Positions 11,294 through 22,060 of a DNA stretch of 64,000 nt are shown here, piece by piece. How positions within the stretch are numbered: the stretch's first letter is position 1; every line of letters begins with the position of its first letter. This DNA is from Zygnema cylindricum (taxonomy: Eukaryota > Streptophyta > Zygnematophyceae > Zygnematales > Zygnemataceae). The stretch is from assembly GCA_037447655.1 (NCBI GenBank), contig JBBHKE010000721.1, positions 56,001-120,000 of the forward strand, read 5' to 3'. A program made the translations under genes and the position numbers. The notes under the pieces were generated by a model, which did no database searches, was not told the origin of the DNA, and worked only from the letters and a program-made list of their open reading frames with translations.

Positions 11294-11301
11294 CTTCGCA
11301 G

Positions 11302-12228
11302 GATCTGTCCCGAGAATATTCCAATCGAGGATGTCTCACCTACGAGGCGGTTTCACTTGTACGCGCTCCCATTGGCCGCATGGTAGGACTCTTAGCACAG
11401 CCTCCACTAGGAGGACCGCAACTTTATTGTACGTAGGTCGTAGCCTGTCGCACGCCTCGTGCGCCGACCGTAGGATGTGTCCCCTAGTGTACCCACCGCA
11501 GTACATACTCATTAACGGCAGTCGAAAAGTCGAACGCAACTCTGGAAAGTCCCACGGCCGTGCAGTACAGTACAGTAGAAGCTTCCTGTACGCTGTCGAC
11601 AATCAAACAGAATATCCTGTCGCATGGCAAACAGCCGACGACGATCTTGATCCTATAACGGCCGACACGTCAGCCAGCGGTGGACGACTCGTTGGGGCGT
11701 ACTTTCCAATTGGCGACGGGAGGTACGGCACAGCACCAGCACAGTACAGCAATCTACACCGCGCAAATTGGCAGACCGGCAAGCGGAGTCATTATCCCGC
11801 CAGGTTTTATGTGGTCGAGGGTTGAAGTTGGCGGTACTGTACTTCCTGAGGAGCTCATGAACCGTACGAGGAATAACACTCTGCCACGTAGACATATGGT
11901 GGGTGCATAGTACTGTACTGTACCATCGCGTCCTTTGCACGACACTGGAGAAGACTTTCCCACAAAGCGTACGGAAATCGTACACGCAGATAGACAGCTC
12001 CAACGTGTGCCAGGGATTTGTCGGCGGCAAATGCGGAAATCCGATGAAGGAAAAATAAAAAATGTATCCTCCTCTTACATAGCTCTCTCTCCTCTTTTGA
12101 AATATCCATGTCCATATGAATGGCTGAAACAGTTCCACACCCGATTGTACCCATTTAAAGTCTACGCAATCCCTGATGGACCTCGGCTGAACATACAACA
12201 ACAACAATTCACCATTCGTGTATTATGA
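11302..12228 (+). pseudogene. Coding-like relic of unknown family, frameshifted
   Basis: GC-richer than its flanks. Protein-like composition moves between frames: one near 11305-11425 (YEAVSLVRAPIGRMVG), one near 11510-11760 (ending GAYFPIGDGRYGTAP), one near 11750-11905 (GVIIPPGFMWSRVEVGG) and one to 12228 (CPYEWLKQFHTRLYPFKVY). This looks like one decayed open frame with several frameshifts, interrupted upstream by the MITE at 10929-11293. I do not recognise the family. It could instead be chance coding-like composition. Confidence 0.35.
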
Positions 12229-12314
12229 CAATTTTCAAAGGTTGCCCTATGGAGGACCTCTGAAATAACTCTTGTATTGTGCCCTTTTCAACTGTTAAAA
12301 CCGTGTGTAATACC

Positions 12315-12526
12315 TACACCGCGAATCGCTATTAGCGTTAATCACGCTAATTCGGCGCCCCTAAATTCTTACCCAAATTCTTAAATAGAGTGATTAAAAA
12401 AACCTTAAAAACCAAATTAGAGTGACTAATTTCTTTGAAAATCCCCAAATTCCCAATAAGCGTTAGTCACGCTAATTGTTCTTTAACACTAAATATTTGT
12501 TAATGCTAATAGCGATTTCCGGTGTA
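12315..12526. mobile_element. MITE family 1, copy 2
   Basis: 212 bp. Ends TACACCGCGAATCGCTATTAG and CTAATAGCGATTTCCGGTGTA are inverted repeats. Inner motifs CACGCTAATT are repeated in direct and inverted form. Confidence 0.85.
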
Positions 12527-12984
12527 TCGTAGTGTTGTGAATCATGTAAAAATTTATCCCTATACATTCGCTATTCAATATGCCAAATATTGAACAGTTA
12601 GAGGGCTCGATATATCGCTCCATGACCAACAAAAATTATCGCTATATATTTGGTAGACAGATCTGGTACGATAAATCGTGCAAATAATAGTACGATAAAT
12701 TGTACGGTAAACCCCCCCCCACCCCACTGAGGTCGCGCCACTAAGGGTAAGGATGGGGGGGGTTTTGATTTTTTTTGACTTAGCGTCAACTTTGATATAT
12801 CGCGGTATAAATATATCAAATTATCGATATATTTCATACAGACTTAATATCGCAACATTGAGCCTCCCAATATATCATAACGATATATCGATTATCGGGT
12901 ACCCAAAATTAGGTACATATCAAATATCGGCAAGAAGCCTTCGATACACGACACTAGTAATAACCATGTTGGGGTTGGGGTCTG

Positions 12985-13993
12985 TGTTGAAAAAACTAAA
13001 AAGGATTTAATATAAGTATTTTCTAGGTCTAAATATATGAATAAAAAAGAGAGCGAAAGCAATCATCCTCCACCTATCTCTCTCCATCCCCCATACTTGT
13101 TGTACTCACGGAAGGAGAGAGAGAGAGAGTGGTGGAGCCATGGCTGCGTCAGCTCCACCTGTGCAGTACAAAAGTGACCTAAGTAACTCTCAACAAAAGG
13201 TTGAGTCCGGCAAGAGTCGAACCTCCAACCAGTAGAGCATGGCATAGCCGTTTGCTCAAACCAGTCTGTTGTAGAAGTTCGCTATAGTATATAGGGTTTG
13301 ATAAATATTTAAACAGTGATACGATAACTATTATGATTAACGGAAATACAAACATAGATACATTAAACGAGTTAAATACAGTACAGATATGATACCACAC
13401 GAAACCAATGAATCAGACATTTGTTTCGACTGTTGAGATCAAATACTAAATTGTATCCAACGGCGCACATCATCGCCGAGATATCGGAATGGTCACTTTG
13501 GCATTTTGTGATGTGGCATGACCTAGCGCCACGTGGAGAGATAACATTCGGTCGCGGGAATTCCGAGGAATGTACGGACGAGTGAAAAGTGGACACGCGT
13601 CCGCTTAATGGCCTTGTCGTAAAAAGGCCGTACAAAAAGTACATCGATAGTAGTACTTTTTTAAACTGTACAATGTTCTGATGTGTTCGTACAGTCAGTA
13701 GATAGGGGTTGTGAGGGGGAGCTAGGACTTAGAAAAATCTGATAGATGGTCTTATCTCTCTTTGAGAATTTATATATATTAGCATCTTTACCACCCTATA
13801 ACAAATCGCTTGGTTGGGGGTTTTCAAAAATTCTTTTTCCTATGAACTCAAAGGAGTTCAGGCTCCACAAGGGTGCAGTCAGATTGTAAACTTGTTTGCT
13901 TGGGCAGCAGTGGTTGTCATCGAAAGTGAGTTAGATAAAGACTATCTAGAGGCTTCCTAAATGTTGTAGTCCAATGGAGGACACATAATTGCA
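12985..13993 (+). repeat. 5' LTR of element A
   Basis: 1,009 bp, TG...CA ends. Contains an antisense tRNA-like module (B-box complement at 13214-13223), a G-box CCACGTGG at 13529-13536 and GTAC sites at 13572, 13630, 13639, 13653, 13668 and 13689. Confidence 0.9.
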
Positions 13994-14008
13994 CGTTATG
14001 GGCCTACC
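13994..14008 (+). promoter_or_regulatory. Primer-binding site of element A
   Basis: CGTTATGGGCCTACC directly after the LTR. It differs at two positions from GGTTATGGGCCCACC in C and B, which pairs with the anticodon arm of initiator tRNA-Met. Confidence 0.65.
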
Positions 14009-14027
14009 CTCTACGGTGCCCATCATC

Positions 14028-15219
14028 AATGGATCAGGGTTTGTCTATTAGGGCTTTGTGTGAAAAAGGATACTGGGGTATTGTTAGTGGACAAGTGAAA
14101 CGTCCACCTCAACGAACCCCACGAGGGTTTGGTGGAATAAGGTTTTATGTAGCAACATCTCCTGCAGAAGAGGAGGCAGATGATGGGGACAAAATTGTGT
14201 CTAGAAAGGGAAAGAAAAAGAGACACCTTATACTCCTATTGCTCCTATTCCCACAACACGCGGAGCGGCTATCGTGAAGACCGTGGAGACCGACACTCAA
14301 ATGTGGGAAGACACCAACATGACTTCGAAGAACTTCATTCTGAGACACCTCACTCAAGCTTTGGCAACTCCCCATATTCACGTTTACAAGGGCGAGGAGT
14401 TGTGGGTGAGTTTGATTGAGGTCTATAGAGCTGGTACGATTCACGAGCTCCGGTTGGCAGAGCAAAAGTTGGGAAATTATACTTACAAAGGTGGAAAGAT
14501 GTTAGACTACTGTAATGATCTTTCTAATTTGTAAATGGAGATGGAGAGTGCCAAATGGACAGGTACAATGAAAATGAAAGTTAACACTCTCATCTTGAAG
14601 TTACCCGACGAGTATGAGAACATAGTGTACCGAGTATAGGAAATGACAGATAGTTCATGGAAGTGAAATACACTGGTCCGCATGATACTTATGCAGGAGA
14701 ACACGATTAAGATCAAAAGAGGAGGAAAGAGCATTCAAACTCTAGCCGCCGGAGGGGACAGGTGGAGATAAGATGCGAAAAAGCCATACAAAGGAGAAAG
14801 AGTTTACGCCGGAGGATCGAGGCCCCCAAAGGGACCTTTGTCATTTTTGCAAAAAGTCGGGACACTTTATCGCGGATTGTGTGAAGTTGTCGAAGTTGAG
14901 GATCCAAGAGAATCGTGGAGAGGGTTTTTTCGGATGGAAGAAAAAGGCATTTGTGGTCACAAAAGTGATTGGAGAAACCGAGGACGAGTCCTCTGAGAAG
15001 GATGGGGAGCTTCTTCTTGACGAGAGTCTCGAGGAGAAGGAGATACCTCGGAGACAGAAGTGTGTCTTTGGAGCAATTCAGGAAGCTCTACAGGAAGGAT
15101 GGTTCATCGACTCAAGTGCATCAATGCATATGTCTCGTGACTAGGACATCTTCACTAAGCTAAGGAAAATCCCTACTGTAGAAATAGAGTATGGGGATGG
15201 GAAAGTGGTTACTACAAAT
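14028..15219 (+). pseudogene. Element A gag and protease start, broken
   Basis: Gag similarity to elements B and C runs over 14028-14720 in shifting frames (RALCEKGYWGIVSG; LRHLTQALATPHIH; ELRLAEQKLGNYTYKGG). A zinc knuckle CHFCKKSGHFIADC lies near 14838, then the protease region (WFIDSSASMHMSRD) near 15102, where the usual DSGA is DSSA and a stop follows. Sequence is interrupted at 15220 by element B and resumes at 30477. Not functional. Confidence 0.85.
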
Positions 15220-16249
15220 TGTAACTCTGAGACCTCCATAGGACCTCAGAGTAGGCAGCTCACACGAAGCCTCTAGGATAACCCTGACCCCTTTGTGTTT
15301 CAGCAAGAATAACTGCCACCCTGGCAGACAAAAGTCTGACCACCTTCACCCCTGTAAAGGGAAGACTCCCCTGAGTCTATAGCAAAAAGAATCTCTGAAT
15401 TTGCTCTCCTGAGCAGTAAGTTATGATGGGTCAAAGTTGACCTTTTGTACAGAAGCTCTCTAGGAGAGAGGGTCTAATCTATCAAATTTTTCTAAGTCCT
15501 TATCTCTCTCTACACTCTATCTACTGAAGTACGGCACCAATCATAATAGTGTATCGTACATAAGGTACAAGTGCCGATGTACTTTATGTACGGATATTGT
15601 ACGACATGGCCAACAAGTCGACACATGCCATTTTTGGATTCGTTCTTGGAATCCCAGGAGATGTCGCAATCCAATGTGATTTTGCCACGTGGCAATTGAC
15701 GTGACGTCAACCGCAAACCGCCGAAAACCTATTCCACGATCTCGGCATGCTTCGTGGCCGTCCGATTAAGCTGGATTACAATCGTGACCGTCATAAATAC
15801 TTCCGCAGTATTTGTTTCGCTTTCTAAACAAAATGCGCAGTATTCGTTTAGGATGTTTCGTACGCCGTACTTTACAAACTGTGTCTATGTTTAAAGATCC
15901 GTTAAATGAAATAGACTACGTGTTAACATTTAAATACCTATCAAACTATATATCTTCAAGCATGATGGCTGACTAAATGGCTAAGGCTACAGGCTAAGTT
16001 GACGGGCGGTAGGTACCAGGTTCAAACCCTAGGTCCGTCAATTTACATTTTGGTAAATCTACCAAAATCTACAACCCGTAACTCTATCTCTAATCAGCAT
16101 AGGCAGCCATGGCTCAAGCTCCCTCTTCAACCTTTAGTGACTACGACAAGTGTGGGAGTTGAAGAGAGAAGTTAGAGGCAGACTGCCTCGGCTTCTTTTC
16201 TGCATTTTGCAAAACCTAGAAAATACTAAAATAACCTTTTATTTCTACA
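15220..16249 (-). repeat. 3' LTR of element B
   Basis: 1,030 bp. Holds six GTAC sites within 15529-15602, a G-box CCACGTGG at 15685-15692, a CRE-type palindrome TGACGTCA at 15702-15709 and a tRNA-like module at about 15965-16035 with B-box GGTTCAAACCC (16019-16029) on the plus strand, antisense to the element. Confidence 0.9.
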
Positions 16250-16262
16250 CTCCCCTTATTTT

Positions 16263-16667
16263 CTAGTCACTCTTTATTTTAAGACCACACTTCTCCTGGC
16301 AGAAAATTAGTTTAGGGGAAGGAACAGGTTTGGTAATCATATCAGCTACCATTTCACTATCTGGTTTATACTCCAAACTGATTATCTTGTTTTCTACTTT
16401 CTCCCTAACAAAGCTAAGCCTAATGTCCATGTGTTTGGCTTTAAAGTGATGTTTAAGATTAGGAGAAATGGCAATGGCAGCCTGATTATCACAAAACACT
16501 TTTTGGACACCACTCTTAAGTTGACCAAGCTCACCAAGCAAAGACTTGACCCACATTAATTCTTTAACAGCAGAGCAAGAAGCCATGTACTCAGCCTCCA
16601 TGGAGGACTGAGCAATGACCTTTTGCTGCTTGCTGCTCCAGCAGCAAGCCCCATCACCCACATACAA
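16263..16667 (-). pseudogene. Element B RNase H, 3' part
   Basis: An open stretch of 134 codons covers the copia RNase H domain: GACCWSSKQQ, the catalytic-acid region around SSMEAEYMA, FCDNQAAIAIS, KHMDIRLSFVREKV and the conserved end MVADMITKPVPSPK. It is the C-terminal end of the B polyprotein, cut from the rest by insertion of C between 16667 and 23109. Confidence 0.9.
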
Positions 16668-17709
16668 TGTAGAAATTAATGGTTTTTAAGTATTTTCTAG
16701 GTCTGAATAGAAATAAAGAAGCCGAGGCAGTCTACCTCTAACTTCTCTCTCCAACTCTCAAACTTGTCGCAGTCACTGAGAAATTGGAGAGGAAGCTAGA
16801 GCTACCTAGGCTATCCTCAGGTTTACGGGAAATTTATATTAATCTAAGGATTAAATACTAAAAGATATGTGCCGACGACAGGATTTGATCCTGATACCTG
16901 CTGGCTGTCAGAGAGTAGATAACCGGTAGCCTTAGCCGTTAAGTCTAGAATTAGTATTACGTAGTATATAGTACGATAATTATTTAAACATGTACACGTA
17001 GGATAAATCATTTAACTATAACTGTTAACGGGATACATAGATATGGTAGTGTAAAAGTATGAATTGCGGTACGGATAAGAAATCAATACCGCGCATTGAT
17101 TTCGTAAGCGAAACAAATACCGCGCATGTATTTATTACGGCTACGATCAAATGCGAGTTTAATCGGATGGCCGGAATTAGCGCCGAGATCGCGGAAGGAG
17201 AATTCGGCGGTTTGTGGGCATCGCCACATCGGATGACACGTGGCGATGTAACATTGGAGCGCGGCATCTCCGAGGATTAAAGGAGCGAATCCGGATATTC
17301 CACGTGTGGACATTTAGGCCATGTCGTACAATGTCCGTACATAAAGTACACCGACAGCTGTACTTTTGCGTACGGAACTGTAATCTGATTGGTTTCGTAC
17401 ATCAGTAGATAGATTCTGTGAGAGAGATAGGACTTAGAAAAATTAGAAGATAGGACCCTCTCTCCCAGAGAGCTTCTGTACAAAAGGTCAACTTTGACCC
17501 TCTATAACTTACTGCTCAAGGGAGCAAATTCAGAAATTCTTTTTGCTATCGACTCAGGGGAGTCTTGCCTTCACAGGGGTGAAGGTGGTCAGAGTTTTTT
17601 TCTGCCAGGGTGGCAGTTTGTTTTGCTTAAACACAAAGGGGTCAGGATTATCCTAGAGGCTTTTTGGAAGCTGTCCACTCTGAGGACTTATGGAGGTCTC
17701 AGAGTTTCA
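16668..17709 (+). repeat. 5' LTR of element C
   Basis: 1,042 bp. Antisense tRNA-like module at 16870-16950 (B-box complement 16881-16891), CACGTG at 17237-17242, and six GTAC sites at 17326, 17337, 17346, 17360, 17370 and 17397. Confidence 0.93.
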
Positions 17710-17724
17710 GGTTATGGGCCCACC
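17710..17724 (+). promoter_or_regulatory. Primer-binding site of element C
   Basis: GGTTATGGGCCCACC starts at the base after the LTR. Its complement GGTGGGCCCATAACC equals, from memory of the plant initiator tRNA-Met, the 5' side of the anticodon stem through the anticodon loop. This implies half-tRNA priming as in Drosophila copia and Ty5. Confidence 0.75.
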
Positions 17725-17745
17725 CTCTAGGGTACCAATCTTTAA

Positions 17746-18640
17746 TTGAACAGGCTTCATATACTGGGAAAGTATGATGATAGGAGCTCTATGCGAAAAA
17801 AGGTTTTGGGGGATAGTGATGGACGATTCGGGCGTCCATCAAGTCTTGGAATTCCTCCAGGGTTTAAAGAAAGCAGATTCACCAGGAAAGAGGATTCACC
17901 TTCAACGGAGGAAACAAATGAAGGAGAGGTGGTGGACAAAGGAAAGGAGAAGGAAGCGACCACACCAATAGCAACTGGTTCAGCATTCATGTCACCTATT
18001 CCGAGGAACGAGTACAATGATACTGAAACCTGGGACTTCAACAATATGGCGGCAAAGCACTTCATCCTACGCCATCTCACTCAAGGCCTTGCATGTCCCC
18101 ATTTGCAGGTAGAAAGGGCATCCGATCTTTGGATGGCTCTCATAGAGATGTACCGAAGTGGTACGATTCAGCAACAACATTTGGCTGATCAGAAAGTTAA
18201 AGAGTATGTATACAAAGGGGGAAATATGTTGGATTTTTGCAATGAACTTGCTACACTCTTCATGGAGTTAGAGAGTTAGGGAAAAGTTTTTAGTGATTAT
18301 GAAAAGGTTAATTGTTTACTTATGAAGTTACCTAATGTGTTCGAGAACATAGTCAACCGTGTATAGGACTTGTCGGACTCAAGGTGGATATGGAACTCAG
18401 TGGTAGGGATGATTCTCGTTCGAGAGAATACGATTGAGATCCGAAGGGGAGGAAAGAGTGGCCAAGCCTTGGCAACAACGACCTATTAGAGGAACAAAGA
18501 TTCCCGGAAACCAGTCGAAAACTATGGGGGTAGGGAGCAGAAAAAAACAGGCTGATGAGTTCGAACCAAGGGCTCCCAAAGGTTTATGTCATTTTTGTAA
18601 GAAACCGGGCACTATATGGCTGAGTGCAGTAAGCTAACCG
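17746..18640 (+). pseudogene. Element C gag, broken
   Basis: Gag frame open at 17746-18279 (TWDFNNMAAKHFILRHLTQG; SDLWMALIEMYRSGT; YVYKGGNMLDFCNEL), stopped by TAG near 18278 and another near 18364, then shifted. The nucleocapsid zinc knuckle (CHFCKKPG...) near 18587-18630 has a frame break inside it. Compared with B, where the same region is open, this copy is dead. Confidence 0.85.
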
Positions 18641-19377
18641 AGCTTTGGTTAAAAGAGGGGCAGACCGGTGGTACCCCGAGAGGAAAGAAAAAGGCCCTTG
18701 TCACACAGGTACTTAAGGCAGAATCAGAGGAAGAAGACGATCAACTCTTTTTGGATGAGGAGTTGGAGGAAAAAAATGAGGTTGAAATTCCACGAAGGCA
18801 GAAATGTGCTTACACTGGATTGAAAGGTGAAGCAGGCTGGATTATAGATTCAGGTGCCTCCATGCACATGTGTAAGGATAGGCACCTGTTCACTAAGATA
18901 AGAAAGATTCCTACCGTAGAGATAGAGTACGGGGATGGGAGGATAGTCACCACTACTCTTGTAGGATCGATAGATCTGAAAGTGTTAGTAGAAGGAAAGA
19001 CATCCATATTAACATTCTTCGATGTATTGTTTATTCCGGAGCTGAACAAAAACCTTATCTCTACATCCGTATTAGATGATAAGGGTTTTTGCACTAGCAC
19101 TAGGGAAGGAGTCTTTACTGCTAGTTTTGAGGAGGATGTCTATTTCATTGCTGAGAAAGGTAACCATGGGATGTTTAGGCTGATCTTAAGTAATGAAACG
19201 AAAAAACTTTATTATGTTGGTGTTCATGATATTATGATGTGGCATAAGAGGCTTGGGCATGTGAATCTAGACAAGTTAAGAGAGATGAAAAAGATGGGAG
19301 TGGTGGAAGGGATTAAGTTTAGTGAGAGTGATAATATAAGTGATAAGAGTGGGTGTGCTCAAGGTAAAACACTCTGA
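18616..19377 (+). pseudogene. Element C protease and GAG-pre-integrase
   Basis: One frame of 253 codons. Aspartic protease active site WIIDSGASMHMCKD around 18838, then LWHKRLGHVN-like GAG-pre-integrase (MWHKRLGHVNLDKLREMKK, near 19239) and the CAQGK zinc-binding end near 19355. The reading stops just after the final block, where B continues. Confidence 0.85.
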
Positions 19378-19415
19378 TTACCCTTTTCTAAAACAGCCAC
19401 CTATAAAGGAGAATA

Positions 19416-20036
19416 AATTCTAGATCAAGTACACACAGATATTTGGGGACCGGCTAGAGTACCCTCACCGGGGGGGGAAGAGATTTATGATGACTATCAC
19501 TGATGATTGGTCTCGGTATTCCCGAGTGTATTTTTTGAAAAACAAGTCCGACGCTCAGGATTGTTTTAGACAATATAAAGCATGGAGCCAAAAACTCCAT
19601 GAAACTCCAATCAAGAGAATAAGGAGTGACAATGGTGGAGAGTATACTTCTAACCAGTTTGAGGATTTTCTGAGGGAAGATGGGGTCCAACACCAAAAGA
19701 CAGTTCCACAAAAACCCGGAACAGAATGGGGTAGCTGAAAGGTTAAATAGAACACTAAGTGATAGTGCTAGAAGTATGTTGTCAGATAAGAAGATAGGAA
19801 AAAGGTTTTGGGCAGAAGCAATGAACTATGCTAATTACCTCAAAAATAGAGTTCTTACTTCAGCTATAAAAGATCAAACACCTTATGAGAGATGGACAAG
19901 CCGGAAACCAGACATATCTCACTTAAAGGTTTTTGACAGTCAAGTATTTAGTCTAGATACAGATCATTCTAATTGTAAGCTAGATCCTAAACGAAAATCG
20001 GGATACTTATTAGGATATGATGAGGATGTTAAATGA
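19416..20036 (+). pseudogene. Element C integrase, frameshifted
   Basis: Integrase core: TITDDWSRYSRVYF (first Asp) near 19492, IRSDNGGEYTS (second Asp) near 19617, then a frameshift at about 19683-19738, with NGVAERLNRTLSD (Glu) in the next frame near 19728. A stop follows GYDEDVK at 20034-20036. Confidence 0.85.
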
Positions 20037-20093
20037 TATAGAGTTTATGATCTAAAAACGGAAGATATAATCTTTGTAAAACATCTAGTAGTT

Positions 20094-21235
20094 ATGGATG
20101 AAAGAAAGTCTGTGGATCCCTTCAAATATGCAAAGTCATTAAAAATCAGATTTGAGTCAGAAAATTCCGATGACATTGGGCTTCCTAACTATCCAGGTTT
20201 TAGAGAAGATGACATTCTTGCAGGTACAAATCAGACTGAAAAGGACTTGGCTGTGGAAACTCCAGTGACAACTCTACCCGAAGCGGAAGACGTGGTGGAA
20301 ATTGATTCAGAATCAAAGGATAGGGGAGAAGCCGAGTTTGTTGGAAAGAATCCACGAGAACCATCTATTTCGGCCTCTGATTTGAAGGGGGGAAGGAGAA
20401 GTAGCAAAAGACTGCAAGAAAAACAGATTAATAACAAGGTAACTAAACTATCTCATCAAGATGAACCTCAAACTTATGGAGAGGCGATGACTTGTCCAGA
20501 AAAAAATCGGTGGAAGATAGCCATCAATGAGGAGATGGCCTCAATTATGGCAGCCGATGCTTGGGAGCAGGTGGATTGTCCACCTAACCGAAAACCAATC
20601 GGTTGTAAGTGGGTTTTCAAATTAAAATTGAACCCAGATTACACAATCGAGCGCTACAAGGCCCGACTAGTGGCAAAGGGATTTACACAAAAGGAGGGAA
20701 TTGACTACGAGGAAACCTTTGCCCCGGTGGTCAGATTTCCCTCCGTCCGCATACTTCTCAGCCTAGCAGCAGCGGAAGACATGGAAGTGCACCAGATGGA
20801 CATCAAAACAACCTTTTTGCATGGAGAATTGGAAGAGGAGATCTTCATGCGACAACCCGAAGGGTTTGTGGAAGAAGGAGAGGAGAGTAAGGTATGCCGG
20901 CTGATTAAATCTCTTTATGGTTTGAAACAGCGCCTCGACAATGGAAGAAGAAGCTTGATGAGTTTCTTACCGGTCTGGGATATATCCGGATCAGCTCAGA
21001 TCACTCAATCTATGTTTTTGAAGATGAGGAAGGTATCATATTCATTGCAATTTATGTTGATGATTTGCTTGTTTTAAGTAAATCAATGGAAAAAAATAAT
21101 AAACAGAAAACTGATCTTAAGAGGAGATTTGAAATGAAGGATATGGGTGGAGCAAAATATATTTTGGGAATTCAAGGGGAGAGAGACCGAAAAAGAAAAA
21201 TTATAAGATTGACTCAAAAGGAAGCAATATAGAAC
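20094..21235 (+). pseudogene. Element C reverse transcriptase, frameshifted
   Basis: Linker with GGRRSSKRLQEKQ, then RT: GCKWVFKLKLNPDYTIERYKA, ARLVAKGFTQKEGIDYEE, VHQMDIKTTFLHGELEEEIF, IKSLYGLKQ, all open to about 20930. A small deletion removes the APRQW block and shifts frame. The YVDD catalytic box (near 21053) is in another frame. Confidence 0.85.
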
Positions 21236-22047
21236 ATGCTTGAAAAATTTCAAATGGATAAAGCTAATAGTTGTACAACTCCAATGGAGTTGAAGAAGGG
21301 AAGTGAGGGGAGTGAGGAAGAAGGAGTCATAGTCTTAGAAGAGAAATTATCTCCAGAAGAACAGAAGTTCATGCAGACTATTCCTTACAGGCAAGTAGTG
21401 GGAAGTGTAATCTATTTTATGAATTATACCCGGCCGGATTTAGCTGCAGCTGTAGGAGTGCTGAGTAGAAGTCTAAATGCTCCCACTAAGAAGGATTGGG
21501 AGGCACCTAAGAGAGTTTTTAGATACTTGATAGGAACTAGGGATCTATGGGTGCATTTGGGTGGGGAGATTACTGACATCACTACTTGGAGCGATGCTAG
21601 TTATGGTGATGCTCCTATGAGGAGATGCACTTCTGGATATGTATTATATGTGGGTGATGGGGCTTGCTGTTGGAGTAGCAAACACAAAAAGGTTATTGCT
21701 CAGTCCACCATGGAGGCTGAGTATATGGCCTCTTGCTCTGCTGTAAAAGAATTGATGTGGGTCAAGTCTTTACTGGTGAACTTGGTCATCTTAAGAGTGG
21801 TGTGCAGAAAATATTTTGTGATAATCAAGCAGCAATCGCTATTTCTGCCAATCCTAAACATCATTTTAAAGCTAAACACATAGACATTAGACTCAGCTTT
21901 GTTAGAGAGAAAGTAGAAAATAAAATAATCAGTTTAGAGTACCGACTAGATAGTGAGATGGTAGCAGATATGATGACCAAACTTGTGCCTTCCCCTAAGC
22001 TAATTTTTTGCAATGAGAAGTGTGGTGTGAAATTAAAGATTGACTAG
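21236..22047 (+). pseudogene. Element C RT end and RNase H, frameshifted
   Basis: Frame 21236-21883 encodes the copia connection region (MLEKFQMDKANSCTTPMELK; YFMNYTRPDLAAAVGVLSR) and the start of RNase H (TMEAEYMASCSAVKEL). A 1-bp shift near 21775 moves the rest (FCDNQAAIAIS to MVADMMTKLVPSPK) to 21733-22047. Confidence 0.85.
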
Positions 22048-22060
22048 AAAATAAGAGGAG

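Noticed and set aside
15965-16035. Possible functional tRNA gene in the B LTR (B-box GGTTCAAACCC).
   Set aside because: No convincing cloverleaf or acceptor stem pairing could be built by eye; reported instead as a tRNA-like module.
17044-17313. Open frames in both strands of the C LTR (repeated at 22424-22712).
   Set aside because: Present only because the LTR is GC-richer there; no conservation with A or B LTR frames, no motif.
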